In this document: in pieces, positions 52,818-61,684 of the stretch
Position numbering within the stretch: the stretch's first letter is position 1
Layout: every line of letters begins with the position of its first letter
Source: Fusibacter sp963666805
GTDB taxonomy: Bacteria > Bacillota > Clostridia > Peptostreptococcales > Acidaminobacteraceae
NCBI GenBank assembly: GCA_963666805.2
Contig: CAXXWR010000007.1
Span: 248,001-312,000, forward strand
Length of the DNA: 64,000 nucleotides
Direction of reading: 5' to 3'
Notes under the pieces: generated by a model
Database searches by the model: none
Seen by the model: only the letters and a program-made list of their open reading frames with translations
What the model was told of the DNA's origin: nothing
Translations under genes and position numbers: made by a program

Positions 52818-53489
52818 CTATTTTCTAATATGTCCCGTAATTACATTGTAATTCCCAGCATTTATTGTGAGTTCAATCTCACCCTGTCTAACATACCAGT
52901 TCTTTCCTCTTTTAAGGATTTGACTTGTCTCGCTTTTAACCAAGCTTTTGCACCAATTCACAATATCCTCTTCTTGAAGATTGAGATTAGAACGGATGCG
53001 TTCAATCCCCAAGGGGGTTGAATGTATTTGGTCTATATGATCTATTAAGCGTTCTTGTCCTTCTATTTGAATATCACAATCATCTTCGCCTTCAATCTCC
53101 GTCTCTCTAAGTTCAATAATAGTCCCTTCTGGTGCAATGACCTTGAGCAGCTTACTCCCCTTCACTTCATAGATAGGTTGACCCTTTTTAAGCGCAAATT
53201 GTTCATAACCTCGGCTCACTATATGATCATATTCTGCCTGAACACTATTCACCATAAAGCAAAAATGAACTAAACCACTTTGTTGACTATGATACGGTCT
53301 TAAGCATTCTCCCTTTTTCCCCGTTTGAAGTTCAATCATCATGCCATTGCCTTTTAGCCAAGTATTATACGCTCTTCCATGAAATTGAGGGCTTTCTTTC
53401 ACAACATGAAAATCTAAAATGCTAACATAAAAATCTAAAGATGCCTGATAATCATTTGTTTGAATACAAACATGATGTAATTGTCTCAT
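52818..53489 (-). CDS. VOC-domain protein fused to DUF3781
   Basis: A 223-residue fusion. Residues 1-130 are a vicinal-oxygen-chelate (glyoxalase-like) domain: LHHVCIQTNDYQASLDFYVSIL and a C-terminal IIELRE. Residues about 150-223 match DUF3781, normally a separate protein of about 75 residues: STPLGIERIRSNLNL, VNWCKSLVK, KRGKNWYVRQG and TINAGNYNVITGH. I know of the two as separate families; the fusion suggests they act together. Neither role is known. It is separated from DUF2007 by about 40 bases. Confidence 0.8.
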   Translation of the reverse strand: MRQLHHVCIQTNDYQASLDFYVSILDFHVVKESPQFHGRAYNTWLKGNGMMIELQTGKKGECLRPYHSQQSGLVHFCFMVNSVQAEYDHIVSRGYEQFALKKGQPIYEVKGSKLLKVIAPEGTIIELRETEIEGEDDCDIQIEGQERLIDHIDQIHSTPLGIERIRSNLNLQEEDIVNWCKSLVKSETSQILKRGKNWYVRQGEIELTINAGNYNVITGHIRK

Positions 53490-53561
53490 AGTCTTCCCTA
53501 TAATCCTCTCATCTCTTTATATTTCTATTGTAATATAAAAATCAAGGAAAACAAAATAAAA

Positions 53562-55163
53562 TTATCCTATCAATCCTGATCGACTCAATAATCGTTGAGA
53601 ACAAGAAATCCTATATGCCAAAAGAATAAGACCTAGCCATATAAGAACAATGCCTATCATCACGGGTTGTCTCCACGCCTGCTCAACAGCTAAACTGATA
53701 AACAGTGGAACCAATACAAGGACAACATTCACGATTAATGAAAGGAATACAGACGCACTTTGTTTGACTACAACCGTCTCACTTTCCCAATTGTACACTG
53801 GAAAAAGAAGATTCATAATAAGACCAATTTCACTTGAGAGAGTAACCATTAATAGTGGGATAATCAGCAGCATCGCTGCGTTAAAGCTTGTCAATCTGCT
53901 AACAGAAAGTATAATGATCTCAGAGATAAAATAAAAAGGTAACGTGATGATCAATTGAAGCAATAATTTACTATAAATAATTTTCTTGCGTGAAATAGGA
54001 AGCGTTTGAAGCTGCCATATATTTTTACCTTCTAATGATATACTGCTCACAGTTACCGGCATAATCGCTGCTGTCGCCCCTAGTAAAAAAGGCATTGCTT
54101 TCAAACTCACCCCTTGTATGCCTAACATCTGATCCACATAATCGGGTCCCATAAAGACAATTGCTAGTGCCAAAACCAGCATAAAAAGTGGTCCCATAAG
54201 TGTATTTAAAACATAGATACTTGACGACCAGTAATGGTACCATTCTTTCATAACAAGTGCCCTAAGCACACTTTTCTCTTTAAGCGCACTTCTTTTCTTT
54301 TGATGGGTTTTCCCATGGCTTGAAAGTCGAGAAATCATTCTAAAATAATACCGATCTAATAAAGCAACGAAAAGAGCCATCATGATAAAAAGAACGAGAA
54401 GATAGCCAAGAAAAGGCATTACATTTTCTCCTCTCAAAGCTTGTGAAAACCATATAGCCGGTGGATAAAGACCTGCAATTTGATTTTCAATTGACCGACT
54501 TATTTGACTTAATTCACTGGTATCTAATCCTTGGCTTTGATTTGAAAAAAATAAACTAATCATCAAAATACCTAAGACTAAAACCAACATGATTAGGCTG
54601 ATTATCAATTGTTTATGTTTCATTCTTGAAGCAACTCCAGCCACTGAAGCGCCTAAAATTGACATCAGGACAATAGGCAAAATAGGCAAAACAATACTCC
54701 CTATTAAACTCCACAAAAGAACCCCTATATCAAATGATACAAGCACTGAATATGCAATAAGACCTGGCAATAAAACAAGTAGACTCGGGAGTAAACTAGA
54801 AACATAAAAAAGAATAAGTCGACTCATAATAAAGCTTCTCCCTTTAATCGGAAAAGGCATTTGCCATTCAATCGCCTTTAAATTAAATAGATAGTCAGTC
54901 GATTTGAAAAAAGCAAAGAAAAGAGTTAACATGCTGGCAATAAAAAATAGATAGGTTGGTATTATTTCAGATAATTGCATATCAGCCAGCCCATAAACCG
55001 TCATGACAATATAGGCTATCAGCATTACTATCAATAATCCATAAACCCCTAGCATACCTACTAGCCGTCCTCTAAGTTTATGATCTTTTGTATAACGTAT
55101 TTCATTGATTCTAAACGTATTCATTAATTGTAGTTTAACGAGAATGCTAATCGAGTGAGTCAT
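53562..55163 (-). CDS. ABC transporter permease, large exporter type
   Basis: A 533-residue membrane protein with about twelve helices in two halves, of the kind paired with single ABC ATPases in Firmicutes export systems. Cytoplasmic loops contain KGRSFIMSRLILF and LPISRKKIIYSKLLLQ, which recur in each half. It starts 17 bases inside the ATPase gene, with GGAGGTGA before the ATG. Its operon is headed by an XRE regulator. Cargo not known. Confidence 0.82.
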   Translation of the reverse strand: MTHSISILVKLQLMNTFRINEIRYTKDHKLRGRLVGMLGVYGLLIVMLIAYIVMTVYGLADMQLSEIIPTYLFFIASMLTLFFAFFKSTDYLFNLKAIEWQMPFPIKGRSFIMSRLILFYVSSLLPSLLVLLPGLIAYSVLVSFDIGVLLWSLIGSIVLPILPIVLMSILGASVAGVASRMKHKQLIISLIMLVLVLGILMISLFFSNQSQGLDTSELSQISRSIENQIAGLYPPAIWFSQALRGENVMPFLGYLLVLFIMMALFVALLDRYYFRMISRLSSHGKTHQKKRSALKEKSVLRALVMKEWYHYWSSSIYVLNTLMGPLFMLVLALAIVFMGPDYVDQMLGIQGVSLKAMPFLLGATAAIMPVTVSSISLEGKNIWQLQTLPISRKKIIYSKLLLQLIITLPFYFISEIIILSVSRLTSFNAAMLLIIPLLMVTLSSEIGLIMNLLFPVYNWESETVVVKQSASVFLSLIVNVVLVLVPLFISLAVEQAWRQPVMIGIVLIWLGLILLAYRISCSQRLLSRSGLIG

Positions 55164-55869
55164 GGTCTGTCACCTCCAAAAAAACACTTTCAAGAGACTC
55201 ATTGTTAAGAATCTCCGCCATATTGCCACAGGCCTTTAATTGACCATTAGAAATAATCGCCACTTTATTACATATTTTTTCAGCTACATCTAAAACATGA
55301 GTCGAAAAGAAAATTGCTGATCCCTTGGCACAAAGCTCATGCATCTTCTCTTTTAAAACAACATAAGCTTTAGGATCAAGGCCTACAAACGGTTCATCTA
55401 GTATGAGTAACTTGGGCTCATGTAAAAAGGCACTGATTAACACTAATTTTTGCTTCATCCCATGTGAATAAGAACCTACCAGATCACCAAGAGCCGATTC
55501 TATCTCAAAGTCTCTTGCCAATTGATCAATTTGGTATTCACGTTCTTCTTGTCCAATCTTGTACATATCTGCGTAAAAATTAAGATACTGGTTGCCAGTC
55601 AAGTACTCATAGACATCTGGGTTGTCTGGAATATAGGCTATCTTTGATTTGCAAGTAATTGCGTTCTGATTTATGGATTGTCCATCAATCCATATCTCTC
55701 CTTCATCAAAATCATGAATTCCAACAATACACTTAATCGTTGTCGTTTTTCCTGCGCCATTATGTCCAATAAAACCAAAAATATCACCTGATTCTACCTT
55801 CAAGCTTAAGTCTTTTACTGCCGTTTTTCCACCTTTATACGTTTTAAGAAGATGATCAATTTTTAACAT
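55147..55869 (-). CDS. ABC transporter ATP-binding protein
   Basis: A 240-residue ABC ATPase: Walker A GHNGAGKTTT, signature SYSHGMKQKLVLIS, Walker B LLILDEPFVGLD, switch STHVLDVA. The start at 55869 follows GGGAGG and overlaps the end of the regulator by seven bases; the frame extends five codons further up. Together with the following permease it forms an exporter. Confidence 0.92.
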   Translation of the reverse strand: MLKIDHLLKTYKGGKTAVKDLSLKVESGDIFGFIGHNGAGKTTTIKCIVGIHDFDEGEIWIDGQSINQNAITCKSKIAYIPDNPDVYEYLTGNQYLNFYADMYKIGQEEREYQIDQLARDFEIESALGDLVGSYSHGMKQKLVLISAFLHEPKLLILDEPFVGLDPKAYVVLKEKMHELCAKGSAIFFSTHVLDVAEKICNKVAIISNGQLKACGNMAEILNNESLESVFLEVTDHDSLD

Positions 55870-56984
55870 TTTAATGCCTCCCATTCATGGATTGTTTTTT
55901 GGATGACCGCACTTTTTTGAAAATCGTTAAAGGCTGGATGCATAAGCCCTTGAATCGCACTGTCAATCACTAGATTTTTATTTCTCACACTCCGTATTCC
56001 CAGAGACAATTCTTCTATCCACTCGTCAATCACTGTAAAATAAGAGTCCCCATGTATGACCAATTCATCTGACAGAAGCTTATTAATAGCTTCAATATAA
56101 GCTCTTAAACGTCTCTGCGTTTCCTCTGGCTCTTTTGGATTTTGATTAGCATAGTATAGAGCAACTCTAAAATGGTATTGTGCCAAAAGATTAGGATTCA
56201 ACTTTAAAATTTGATACAGATCAATTATCCCATCAATTCTTTGAATGGTCATCTCAGCTGTCTGTTTTGGCAAATCAGGATTTAAAAACAGAAGCACACT
56301 TGACCCAATCAGTTGGGTTAATCCTCTATAAATAGCAACCTGCGTCGTAAGCTCAGCCTTGTTAGCTTGTCCGTTCTCAAGATAAGCCATCACCAATAAA
56401 TGATCCTTGTTCCCTATGATATTAACATCCATGCGATCTTCAAATGTGTCAATTACTGCATCAAACTCTTGATTCATCAATTGAGCGGTTGCTTTTACCA
56501 CCCTGGCATTTTCTATCATCATAGGATCCAATCTTGCTAATTCAATTCTTTCACACCACTGACAAATGCTCGCTATCATCATTTGCATTGACTCCTTATT
56601 AGGTGCTAAATTCAGATGATTAAGCCATAGTATGCTCATCTGTAACAAAAAAGGGTAACAGGCATAATATTTTTTAACAGCTTTCTGGCATGACTGAATG
56701 ACACTTTCAAAAGACTCATGTGCAAAGGCTGAAGCAAAATCAAAATAGTATCTTTTGATTTGATCTTTACTCAATTGAGGCTCATAGCCCATAAGTGTAT
56801 CAATTGATACATCAAAATAAGATGCTAAAAGCGGTAAAAGAACGACGTCGGGGACGGTTACACCTCGCTCCCACTTAGATACTGACGATTTGGTTACGCC
56901 CATATAATCTGCCAGCATTTCTTGAGTCATATGCTTGGCTTGTCGCCATTTGACAATATTCTCACTTAATTTTAGTTTGTCCAC
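55863..56984 (-). CDS. XRE-family regulator with helical C-terminal domain
   Basis: A 373-residue regulator. Residues 8-66 form a Cro/C1-type helix-turn-helix (IVKWRQAKHMTQEMLADYMGVTKSSVSKWERG in part). The remaining 300 residues are helical and look TPR-like, without a clear known domain; this resembles regulators that control a neighbouring exporter. It heads the operon (overlaps the ATPase) and probably senses the compound that is exported. A GATAC / GTATC dyad lies upstream at 57071-57083. Confidence 0.85.
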   Translation of the reverse strand: MDKLKLSENIVKWRQAKHMTQEMLADYMGVTKSSVSKWERGVTVPDVVLLPLLASYFDVSIDTLMGYEPQLSKDQIKRYYFDFASAFAHESFESVIQSCQKAVKKYYACYPFLLQMSILWLNHLNLAPNKESMQMMIASICQWCERIELARLDPMMIENARVVKATAQLMNQEFDAVIDTFEDRMDVNIIGNKDHLLVMAYLENGQANKAELTTQVAIYRGLTQLIGSSVLLFLNPDLPKQTAEMTIQRIDGIIDLYQILKLNPNLLAQYHFRVALYYANQNPKEPEETQRRLRAYIEAINKLLSDELVIHGDSYFTVIDEWIEELSLGIRSVRNKNLVIDSAIQGLMHPAFNDFQKSAVIQKTIHEWEALKC

Positions 56985-57105
56985 TAAATCCTCCTTATCC
57001 TTACCCCTTTGATTACTTTAAGATTACCCTTTTTAGAGAATAAACTCAATAGCCTGCTAAGTCATTTAAAGATACAAAGTATCGTTTTACGCTACTTTAT
57101 GAATC

Positions 57106-57138
57106 AAAAAAACTGCTTAAACTTATAAGCAGTTTTTT
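57106..57138. terminator. Bidirectional terminator after the HXXEE gene
   Basis: AAAAAACTGCTTA / TAAGCAGTTTTTT around a 6-base loop. On the minus strand it ends the HXXEE gene. Confidence 0.88.
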
Positions 57139-57161
57139 GGAGTAGCCTTCGATTGTCCCTT

Positions 57162-57725
57162 TTATTGTTTTGAGTCTAGATTAGAGGCTAAACGGCTATA
57201 TTGGTCTAATTTTTGATGCCAATTGACCATAAAATGGTGAAGAGCTGGTACCAGAAGCATCATAAAGACAATTCCAACAAGCCCTGAAATAGCCATTGTT
57301 AAAGGGCTATAGCCTAAGATTGAATTCGCATAATAGGCAATGTAGATACTTGGCAAAATAACAATTAATCCAGTAATTTGACCAGGGACATAACCTTTAA
57401 AAATGATTGGAAAAATCAAATGTGGAATAACATAGTGAATAGTCAATCCTAGGAAAACAACCATCCAAATCAAGTAACTATCAAATAGAACTGATAGAAA
57501 GGCAATCACTGAAAACAATATAAATTCGACATAAACTGCAATTGAAAAGACAGCAGTTGCCTGTGTATGAAACTGTCCTAGGCCAAAAGGTTTTCTTTTG
57601 GGCCATACCCTCTCAATTTTTGCCTTATATCTCTCTCCCCATGCTTCAACCATAATGATTTCTTCAAAATCATGAATCATAAAAATAACGGGTAATAACC
57701 AAACTAAAAAATGCATTGAATTCAT
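57162..57725 (-). CDS. HXXEE-domain membrane protein
   Basis: A 187-residue membrane protein of the HXXEE family (PF13787), with the name-giving motif HDFEE at about residue 18 (MIHDFEEIIMVEAW) and about five helices with two further histidines in IHYVIPHLIFP and LHHFMVNW. The group has no known function, and metal binding is guessed from the motif. GAGG before the ATG. Divergent from a TetR regulator, with operator-like sites between. Confidence 0.85.
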   Translation of the reverse strand: MNSMHFLVWLLPVIFMIHDFEEIIMVEAWGERYKAKIERVWPKRKPFGLGQFHTQATAVFSIAVYVEFILFSVIAFLSVLFDSYLIWMVVFLGLTIHYVIPHLIFPIIFKGYVPGQITGLIVILPSIYIAYYANSILGYSPLTMAISGLVGIVFMMLLVPALHHFMVNWHQKLDQYSRLASNLDSKQ

Positions 57726-57742
57726 AAAAATTCCTCCTTTAC

Positions 57743-57830
57743 TGTCACATATGTGTCATTTATAATGTCATTATAGCGGGTCTCTTCTAAAGGTCAATGC
57801 TTTTGGCTGACTCGCTACATATACCATAAT
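57743..57830. promoter_or_regulatory. Divergent control region between the HXXEE and TetR genes
   Basis: Minus-strand promoter TTGACC-16-TATAAT (57770-57797), plus-strand TTGGCT-16-CATAAT (57803-57830). Palindromes ATAATG-t-CATTAT (57762-57774), overlapping the minus -10, and TGTCACAT-ATGTGTCA (57743-57758, one mismatch), just downstream; TGTGACA recurs at 57832-57838 by the plus -10. Suited to control by the TetR protein. Confidence 0.6.
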
Positions 57831-57893
57831 CTGTGACACCTTAAGCTTATCACTTCTCACTGGCTCAAATACTTCACTAAAAAAGGAGTTCAT

Positions 57894-58448
57894 ATGACTA
57901 AGAACAAAGGTAATACACTCTCTGATCTCTCTAAAAAATGGATGGAAGAATCACTTATTGCTTTAATGCGCGAAAAACCTTATTCGGCAATCACCATTAA
58001 AGAAATAACAGATACTGCTGGTTTATCAAGACGTACTTTTTATCGCAATTTTGATACAAAAGATGATATTCTCGTCGGACACTTCAACGTCATTTGGGAC
58101 GACTATCGTCAGGCTTTATTAAATGAATCACAATTGGATTTACCCACTATTGCTAAGGTTTTTTTTACGGTGATGCAAGATCATCTTTCCTTCCTCTCAC
58201 TTTTAAATCATCAGGGACTGACCTCTCTCATCCTCTCCAAAGTTGATGAGCTATTGCCAGAAGATTTTCAGCAGTCAAAAGGGCAAACAATAGATTTGCC
58301 ACAGGAAAGTATTGCTTATGGCCTAGCTTTTTCTACAGGTGGATTTATGCGAATTCTCATAAAATGGCTTGATGAAGGTGCTGAAAAAAGCCCCGATGAG
58401 ATGGCTGGCCTGGTTAGTGATTTTATAAAGCTCAGTCAACATTCTTAA
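57894..58448 (+). CDS. TetR/AcrR family regulator
   Basis: A 184-residue repressor. N-terminal helix-turn-helix (YSAITIKEITDTAGLSRRTFYRNFDTKDDIL in part), then a ligand domain with little identity elsewhere. AAAAGGAG before the ATG. Its most likely target is the divergent HXXEE gene, and itself. Confidence 0.9.
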   Translation: MTKNKGNTLSDLSKKWMEESLIALMREKPYSAITIKEITDTAGLSRRTFYRNFDTKDDILVGHFNVIWDDYRQALLNESQLDLPTIAKVFFTVMQDHLSFLSLLNHQGLTSLILSKVDELLPEDFQQSKGQTIDLPQESIAYGLAFSTGGFMRILIKWLDEGAEKSPDEMAGLVSDFIKLSQHS

Positions 58449-58455
58449 GGGGATT

Positions 58456-58494
58456 AAAAAAAGAGTGTCCTTTTTTCCAAGGTCACTCTTTTTA
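58456..58494. terminator. Bidirectional terminator after the TetR gene
   Basis: AAAAAGAGTG / CACTCTTTTT with inner CTT / AAG, T-runs on both strands. It also ends the HD-GYP transcript. Confidence 0.88.
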
Positions 58495-58515
58495 GATTAT
58501 AAAAATAATAGAGAA

Positions 58516-59967
58516 TCAGAAACGTATCATTTCATTATAGAGCGTTGCCAAGCGATTCAAATCAAGCGGTTTTAAAATTAACCCCTTGATATTGTACTTT
58601 TTAAGCTCATTAATTGTTACATTATAATCTGCCGCAGTCATGGCAATCATTATCAGATTTGATTTTTTTTCACTGACTTTTAAAGCCATCTGATAACCGT
58701 TCATTTTAGGCATTTCAATATCTAATAAAATTAAATCATAATCATTTTCAATAATTTTATGATAACCTTCCTCACCATCTACCGCCACTTCAACATCAAA
58801 ACCAACTGCAATCAATTGATTTTTAGTGATTTCTCTGACAATACGACTGTCCTCAACAATCAATATTTTACGCAATAAATTAGAATTATAGAGGTCTACT
58901 AATTGAAGATATCGCTTTGACAAGTCCTCATAATCCTTATAAGTATGAGCAATATTTTGAAACGTCGCTTCGAGAGCTATGGCACAATCAACAATGACTG
59001 GATCAAAGTGTTTTCCTTTCCCTTCAACAATAATTGTCATTGCCTCCTCATGATTCATCGCTTCTTTATAGACCCTTTTACTTGTTAAAGCATCATAAAC
59101 ATCTGCTACTGCCATAAGCCTTCCAATCAGAGGAATTTCATCGCCTTTCAGTCCTCTAGGGTAGCCTGAACCATCTACTTTTTCGTGATGGGTGTATGCA
59201 ACATCAGCCGCATATTCTAAAAAAGTATTATTTTTAAGTTTATTGCCTACATTTCTAATCGTTTCATAACCAATTGTCGTGTGGGTTTTCATAATCTCAA
59301 ATTCTGCATCCGTTAATCGGCCAGGCTTCAATAAAATATCATCTCTTATACCTACTTTTCCAATGTCATGCAGGGGAACCGACATATACATGGCATCAAT
59401 ATTTTCCAGTGTCAATTCCTTTTGGAAAAAACCTTTCCGTCTTAATGTAGTTGCCAAAGCCTTTACATAATTTTGTGTTCTCTTAATATGTTCACCCGTT
59501 TCAGGATCTCTGTATTCGGCTAAAGAAGCAAGTCCCGATATCATAACCGACTGAACCGTCTTTAGGTCTTGTATCACTTGTAAATCTGTCTTTGATTCAT
59601 GTGATTTAATGGCATTATTAATATAGAGACTAATCACCGCTTCACGAATAGGTTGATAAATAATCGCATCAATGTCCAGTTCAGCAATTTTGCTAATTAA
59701 ATCATCATCAAACGTTGAGGCAATGACTACAATAGGAATGTCCTTAGTCAAAATAGATTTCTTGACCATTCCTATAATTTTCACATATGGATCATCCAAC
59801 TTATGAATTTCTACCATAAATAATCTAGGTTTCATATGTATAAGTGCATGAAAAAATTCTTCAAAATTTTCAATTTTAAGATTAAATAAAGCCTGTTCTT
59901 TTGCAATACAATCAACCAACGCCCTTAAAGAAGGCGTTGCAATTTGAGTCATAATATTATTATCCAT
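58516..59967 (-). CDS. HD-GYP c-di-GMP phosphodiesterase with two receiver-like domains
   Basis: A 483-residue protein: an N-terminal receiver-like domain (about 1-125) with no clear phosphoacceptor, an HD-GYP domain (about 140-335; HDIGKVGIRDDIL, HHEKVDGSGYPRGLKGDEIPL), and a C-terminal true receiver (ILIVEDSRIVREITKNQL in part, acceptor aspartate in ILLDIEMPKMNG). HD-GYP enzymes break down c-di-GMP. The catalytic residues are present. A receiver at each end is unusual. No kinase gene is adjacent. GAGG before the start. Confidence 0.9.
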   Translation of the reverse strand: MDNNIMTQIATPSLRALVDCIAKEQALFNLKIENFEEFFHALIHMKPRLFMVEIHKLDDPYVKIIGMVKKSILTKDIPIVVIASTFDDDLISKIAELDIDAIIYQPIREAVISLYINNAIKSHESKTDLQVIQDLKTVQSVMISGLASLAEYRDPETGEHIKRTQNYVKALATTLRRKGFFQKELTLENIDAMYMSVPLHDIGKVGIRDDILLKPGRLTDAEFEIMKTHTTIGYETIRNVGNKLKNNTFLEYAADVAYTHHEKVDGSGYPRGLKGDEIPLIGRLMAVADVYDALTSKRVYKEAMNHEEAMTIIVEGKGKHFDPVIVDCAIALEATFQNIAHTYKDYEDLSKRYLQLVDLYNSNLLRKILIVEDSRIVREITKNQLIAVGFDVEVAVDGEEGYHKIIENDYDLILLDIEMPKMNGYQMALKVSEKKSNLIMIAMTAADYNVTINELKKYNIKGLILKPLDLNRLATLYNEMIRF

Positions 59968-60185
59968 CTTAACCTCACATACTCATCAATAGTCTATAAA
60001 TATCAACAATAGTCAATCACAGTGGATTTTACTTATATTGTGATAATATATACCCACCTGCCCTTACAATTAACATGGATTTTAATCGTTTTATTCCTTC
60101 ATGTTTCATAACGAACTTAATACTAAACTATGTATTCATAAAAAATGGCCTAACAAACTATTAAAGTTATTATTTGTATCATTGA

Positions 60186-60341
60186 TTAATTGTCTCTAAT
60201 CAAGAGCCAAATGACCAATCCTAATGGCCCACCCAATAAGATAAGTAAAAAGACCAAACAACCTGATTTATTACGATCAGAAGCATCATTTGCCGCCCAT
60301 GCACCACAAACAATCCATAATGCAACAAAAAAAATAGCCAT
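60186..60341 (-). CDS. Small membrane protein of 51 residues
   Basis: ATG at 60341 follows AAAGGAGG at seven bases. The frame runs MAIFFVALWIVCGAWAAND..., then a short charged loop (SDRNKSG) and a second helix ending LLIRDN. Two helices with a charged turn; no family named with confidence. The opposite-strand frame over the same bases has no good start and is rejected. It lies between the HD-GYP gene and the mgl operon. Confidence 0.7.
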   Translation of the reverse strand: MAIFFVALWIVCGAWAANDASDRNKSGCLVFLLILLGGPLGLVIWLLIRDN

Positions 60342-60522
60342 TATAATCCTCCTTTCATATTTTTCACCGATTGACTGACACGTTTAATTAGCGCATCTAA
60401 ACATTCCTCCCATTAACTACCTCATTTAAAATCAACCACTATCTGTAGTCCATACTCAATTATCTCCTCTTTTTACCCATTATTATATCATTCTACTAAG
60501 TCTTTGATGTGTCTTAAGCAAA

Positions 60523-60570
60523 ATAAACACCTCTAAAATAAGTTTTTTCACTTATTTTAGAGGTGTTTAT
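60523..60570 (-). terminator. Terminator of the mgl operon
   Basis: A perfect 20-bp inverted repeat (ATAAACACCTCTAAAATAAG and complement) with an 8-base loop, about 60 bases past mglC. The minus strand continues TTTTG-like. Confidence 0.85.
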
Positions 60571-60630
60571 AAAATAATACAAAAGGGAATTACTTTGTTA
60601 TTAAAATCATTATTATTGACTTATACCGCT

Positions 60631-61668
60631 TTATTTACGTTTAATATACTTACGTGTATCAATAGCAACTGCAGTAATGATAATCAAACCTTTGATAACA
60701 TATTGAAGGTAAGGATTAACGCCAACAAATGTAAGACCATAAGCGATAACTTGGAAAATCAAAACACCTGTGACAATACCGCCAATACTACCGATACCAC
60801 CGTTAAAGGACAAGCCTCCTACAATACACGCCGATATCGCATCGAGTTCATACATATTACCTGTGTTGTTAGTAGCAGTACCAATACGTGCACCTTCAAG
60901 TGCACCACCAAAACCATAAAGCAAACCTGCTAACACATAAACAAAGAGTAAAACACGTGTTACATTAACCCCTGATACAGCAGCGGCTTCAATGTTACCA
61001 CCTACTGCGAAGAGGTTTTTACCAAACTTGGTCTTATTCCATAAAAACCACATCAGAAGAATAGCACCCAGCGCATAGAGTATTATCAGTGGAATGTGAA
61101 GACCAAATAGATTGAGAGAACCTTGAGCCAGATGTGTAAACCGGTCATCAAGTCCACCAACCGGTTGTGCGCCATAAGGTGGTCTATCATAATAAATCGA
61201 GTTAACACCATAAACAATAACCATCATACCAAGTGTTGCTATAAAAGGATCTACTTTGAATTTAGCAACAACAACCCCATTAATTAAACTGAAAAATCCA
61301 GTAACGAGCATTACAAGTAAAATTGGTACAATCACAGGTAATACTGGCAAATCAGGATACATTCTATAAATATTATCTGGCGATTGTAAAAGAGAGGCTG
61401 AAATAACAGCTGCAAGACCTACTTGACGACCAAGTGAGAGGTCTGTTCCTTTTGCCACGATAATAGTACCAACACCTAATGCAAAAATAATACGTGTTGA
61501 TGCTTGTGCTAAAATATTCTTAAAGTTATCAATAGATACAAATGAAGGTTCAAGTGCAATAATCACTATCATTAAAACCAATAAAACAATAAAGATTGCA
61601 TAATTCATTAAAAAATCAAGTACTTTTTTGAGTGTAATACCTGATGCTTTTTTACTGTTCTCCGACAT
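60631..61668 (-). CDS. mglC: Galactose/methylgalactoside ABC transporter permease MglC
   Basis: Permease of the sugar-importer family, 345 residues with about eight to ten helices. Typical: AVGTIIVAKGTDLSLG-like GTIIVAKGTDLSLGRQVGL, and TKFGKNLFAVGGNIEAAAVSGVNV, the ATPase-contact loop. Together with MglA and the binding protein MglB it imports galactose or glucose. The start at 61668 (MSENSKK) is spaced nine bases from GGGAG; an ATG three codons earlier touches that site. Some 16 bases after mglA. Confidence 0.9.
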   Translation of the reverse strand: MSENSKKASGITLKKVLDFLMNYAIFIVLLVLMIVIIALEPSFVSIDNFKNILAQASTRIIFALGVGTIIVAKGTDLSLGRQVGLAAVISASLLQSPDNIYRMYPDLPVLPVIVPILLVMLVTGFFSLINGVVVAKFKVDPFIATLGMMVIVYGVNSIYYDRPPYGAQPVGGLDDRFTHLAQGSLNLFGLHIPLIILYALGAILLMWFLWNKTKFGKNLFAVGGNIEAAAVSGVNVTRVLLFVYVLAGLLYGFGGALEGARIGTATNNTGNMYELDAISACIVGGLSFNGGIGSIGGIVTGVLIFQVIAYGLTFVGVNPYLQYVIKGLIIITAVAIDTRKYIKRK

Positions 61669-61684
61669 ATTTTTCATCTCCCAA

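Noticed and set aside
53890..55140. Plus-strand frames within the large ABC permease
   Set aside because: They are antisense shadows of a membrane protein gene and lack start signals.
60190..60378. Plus-strand frame of 62 codons over the 51-residue gene
   Set aside because: No ribosome-binding site, polar composition without pattern; the minus-strand frame has a strong start and clear helices.
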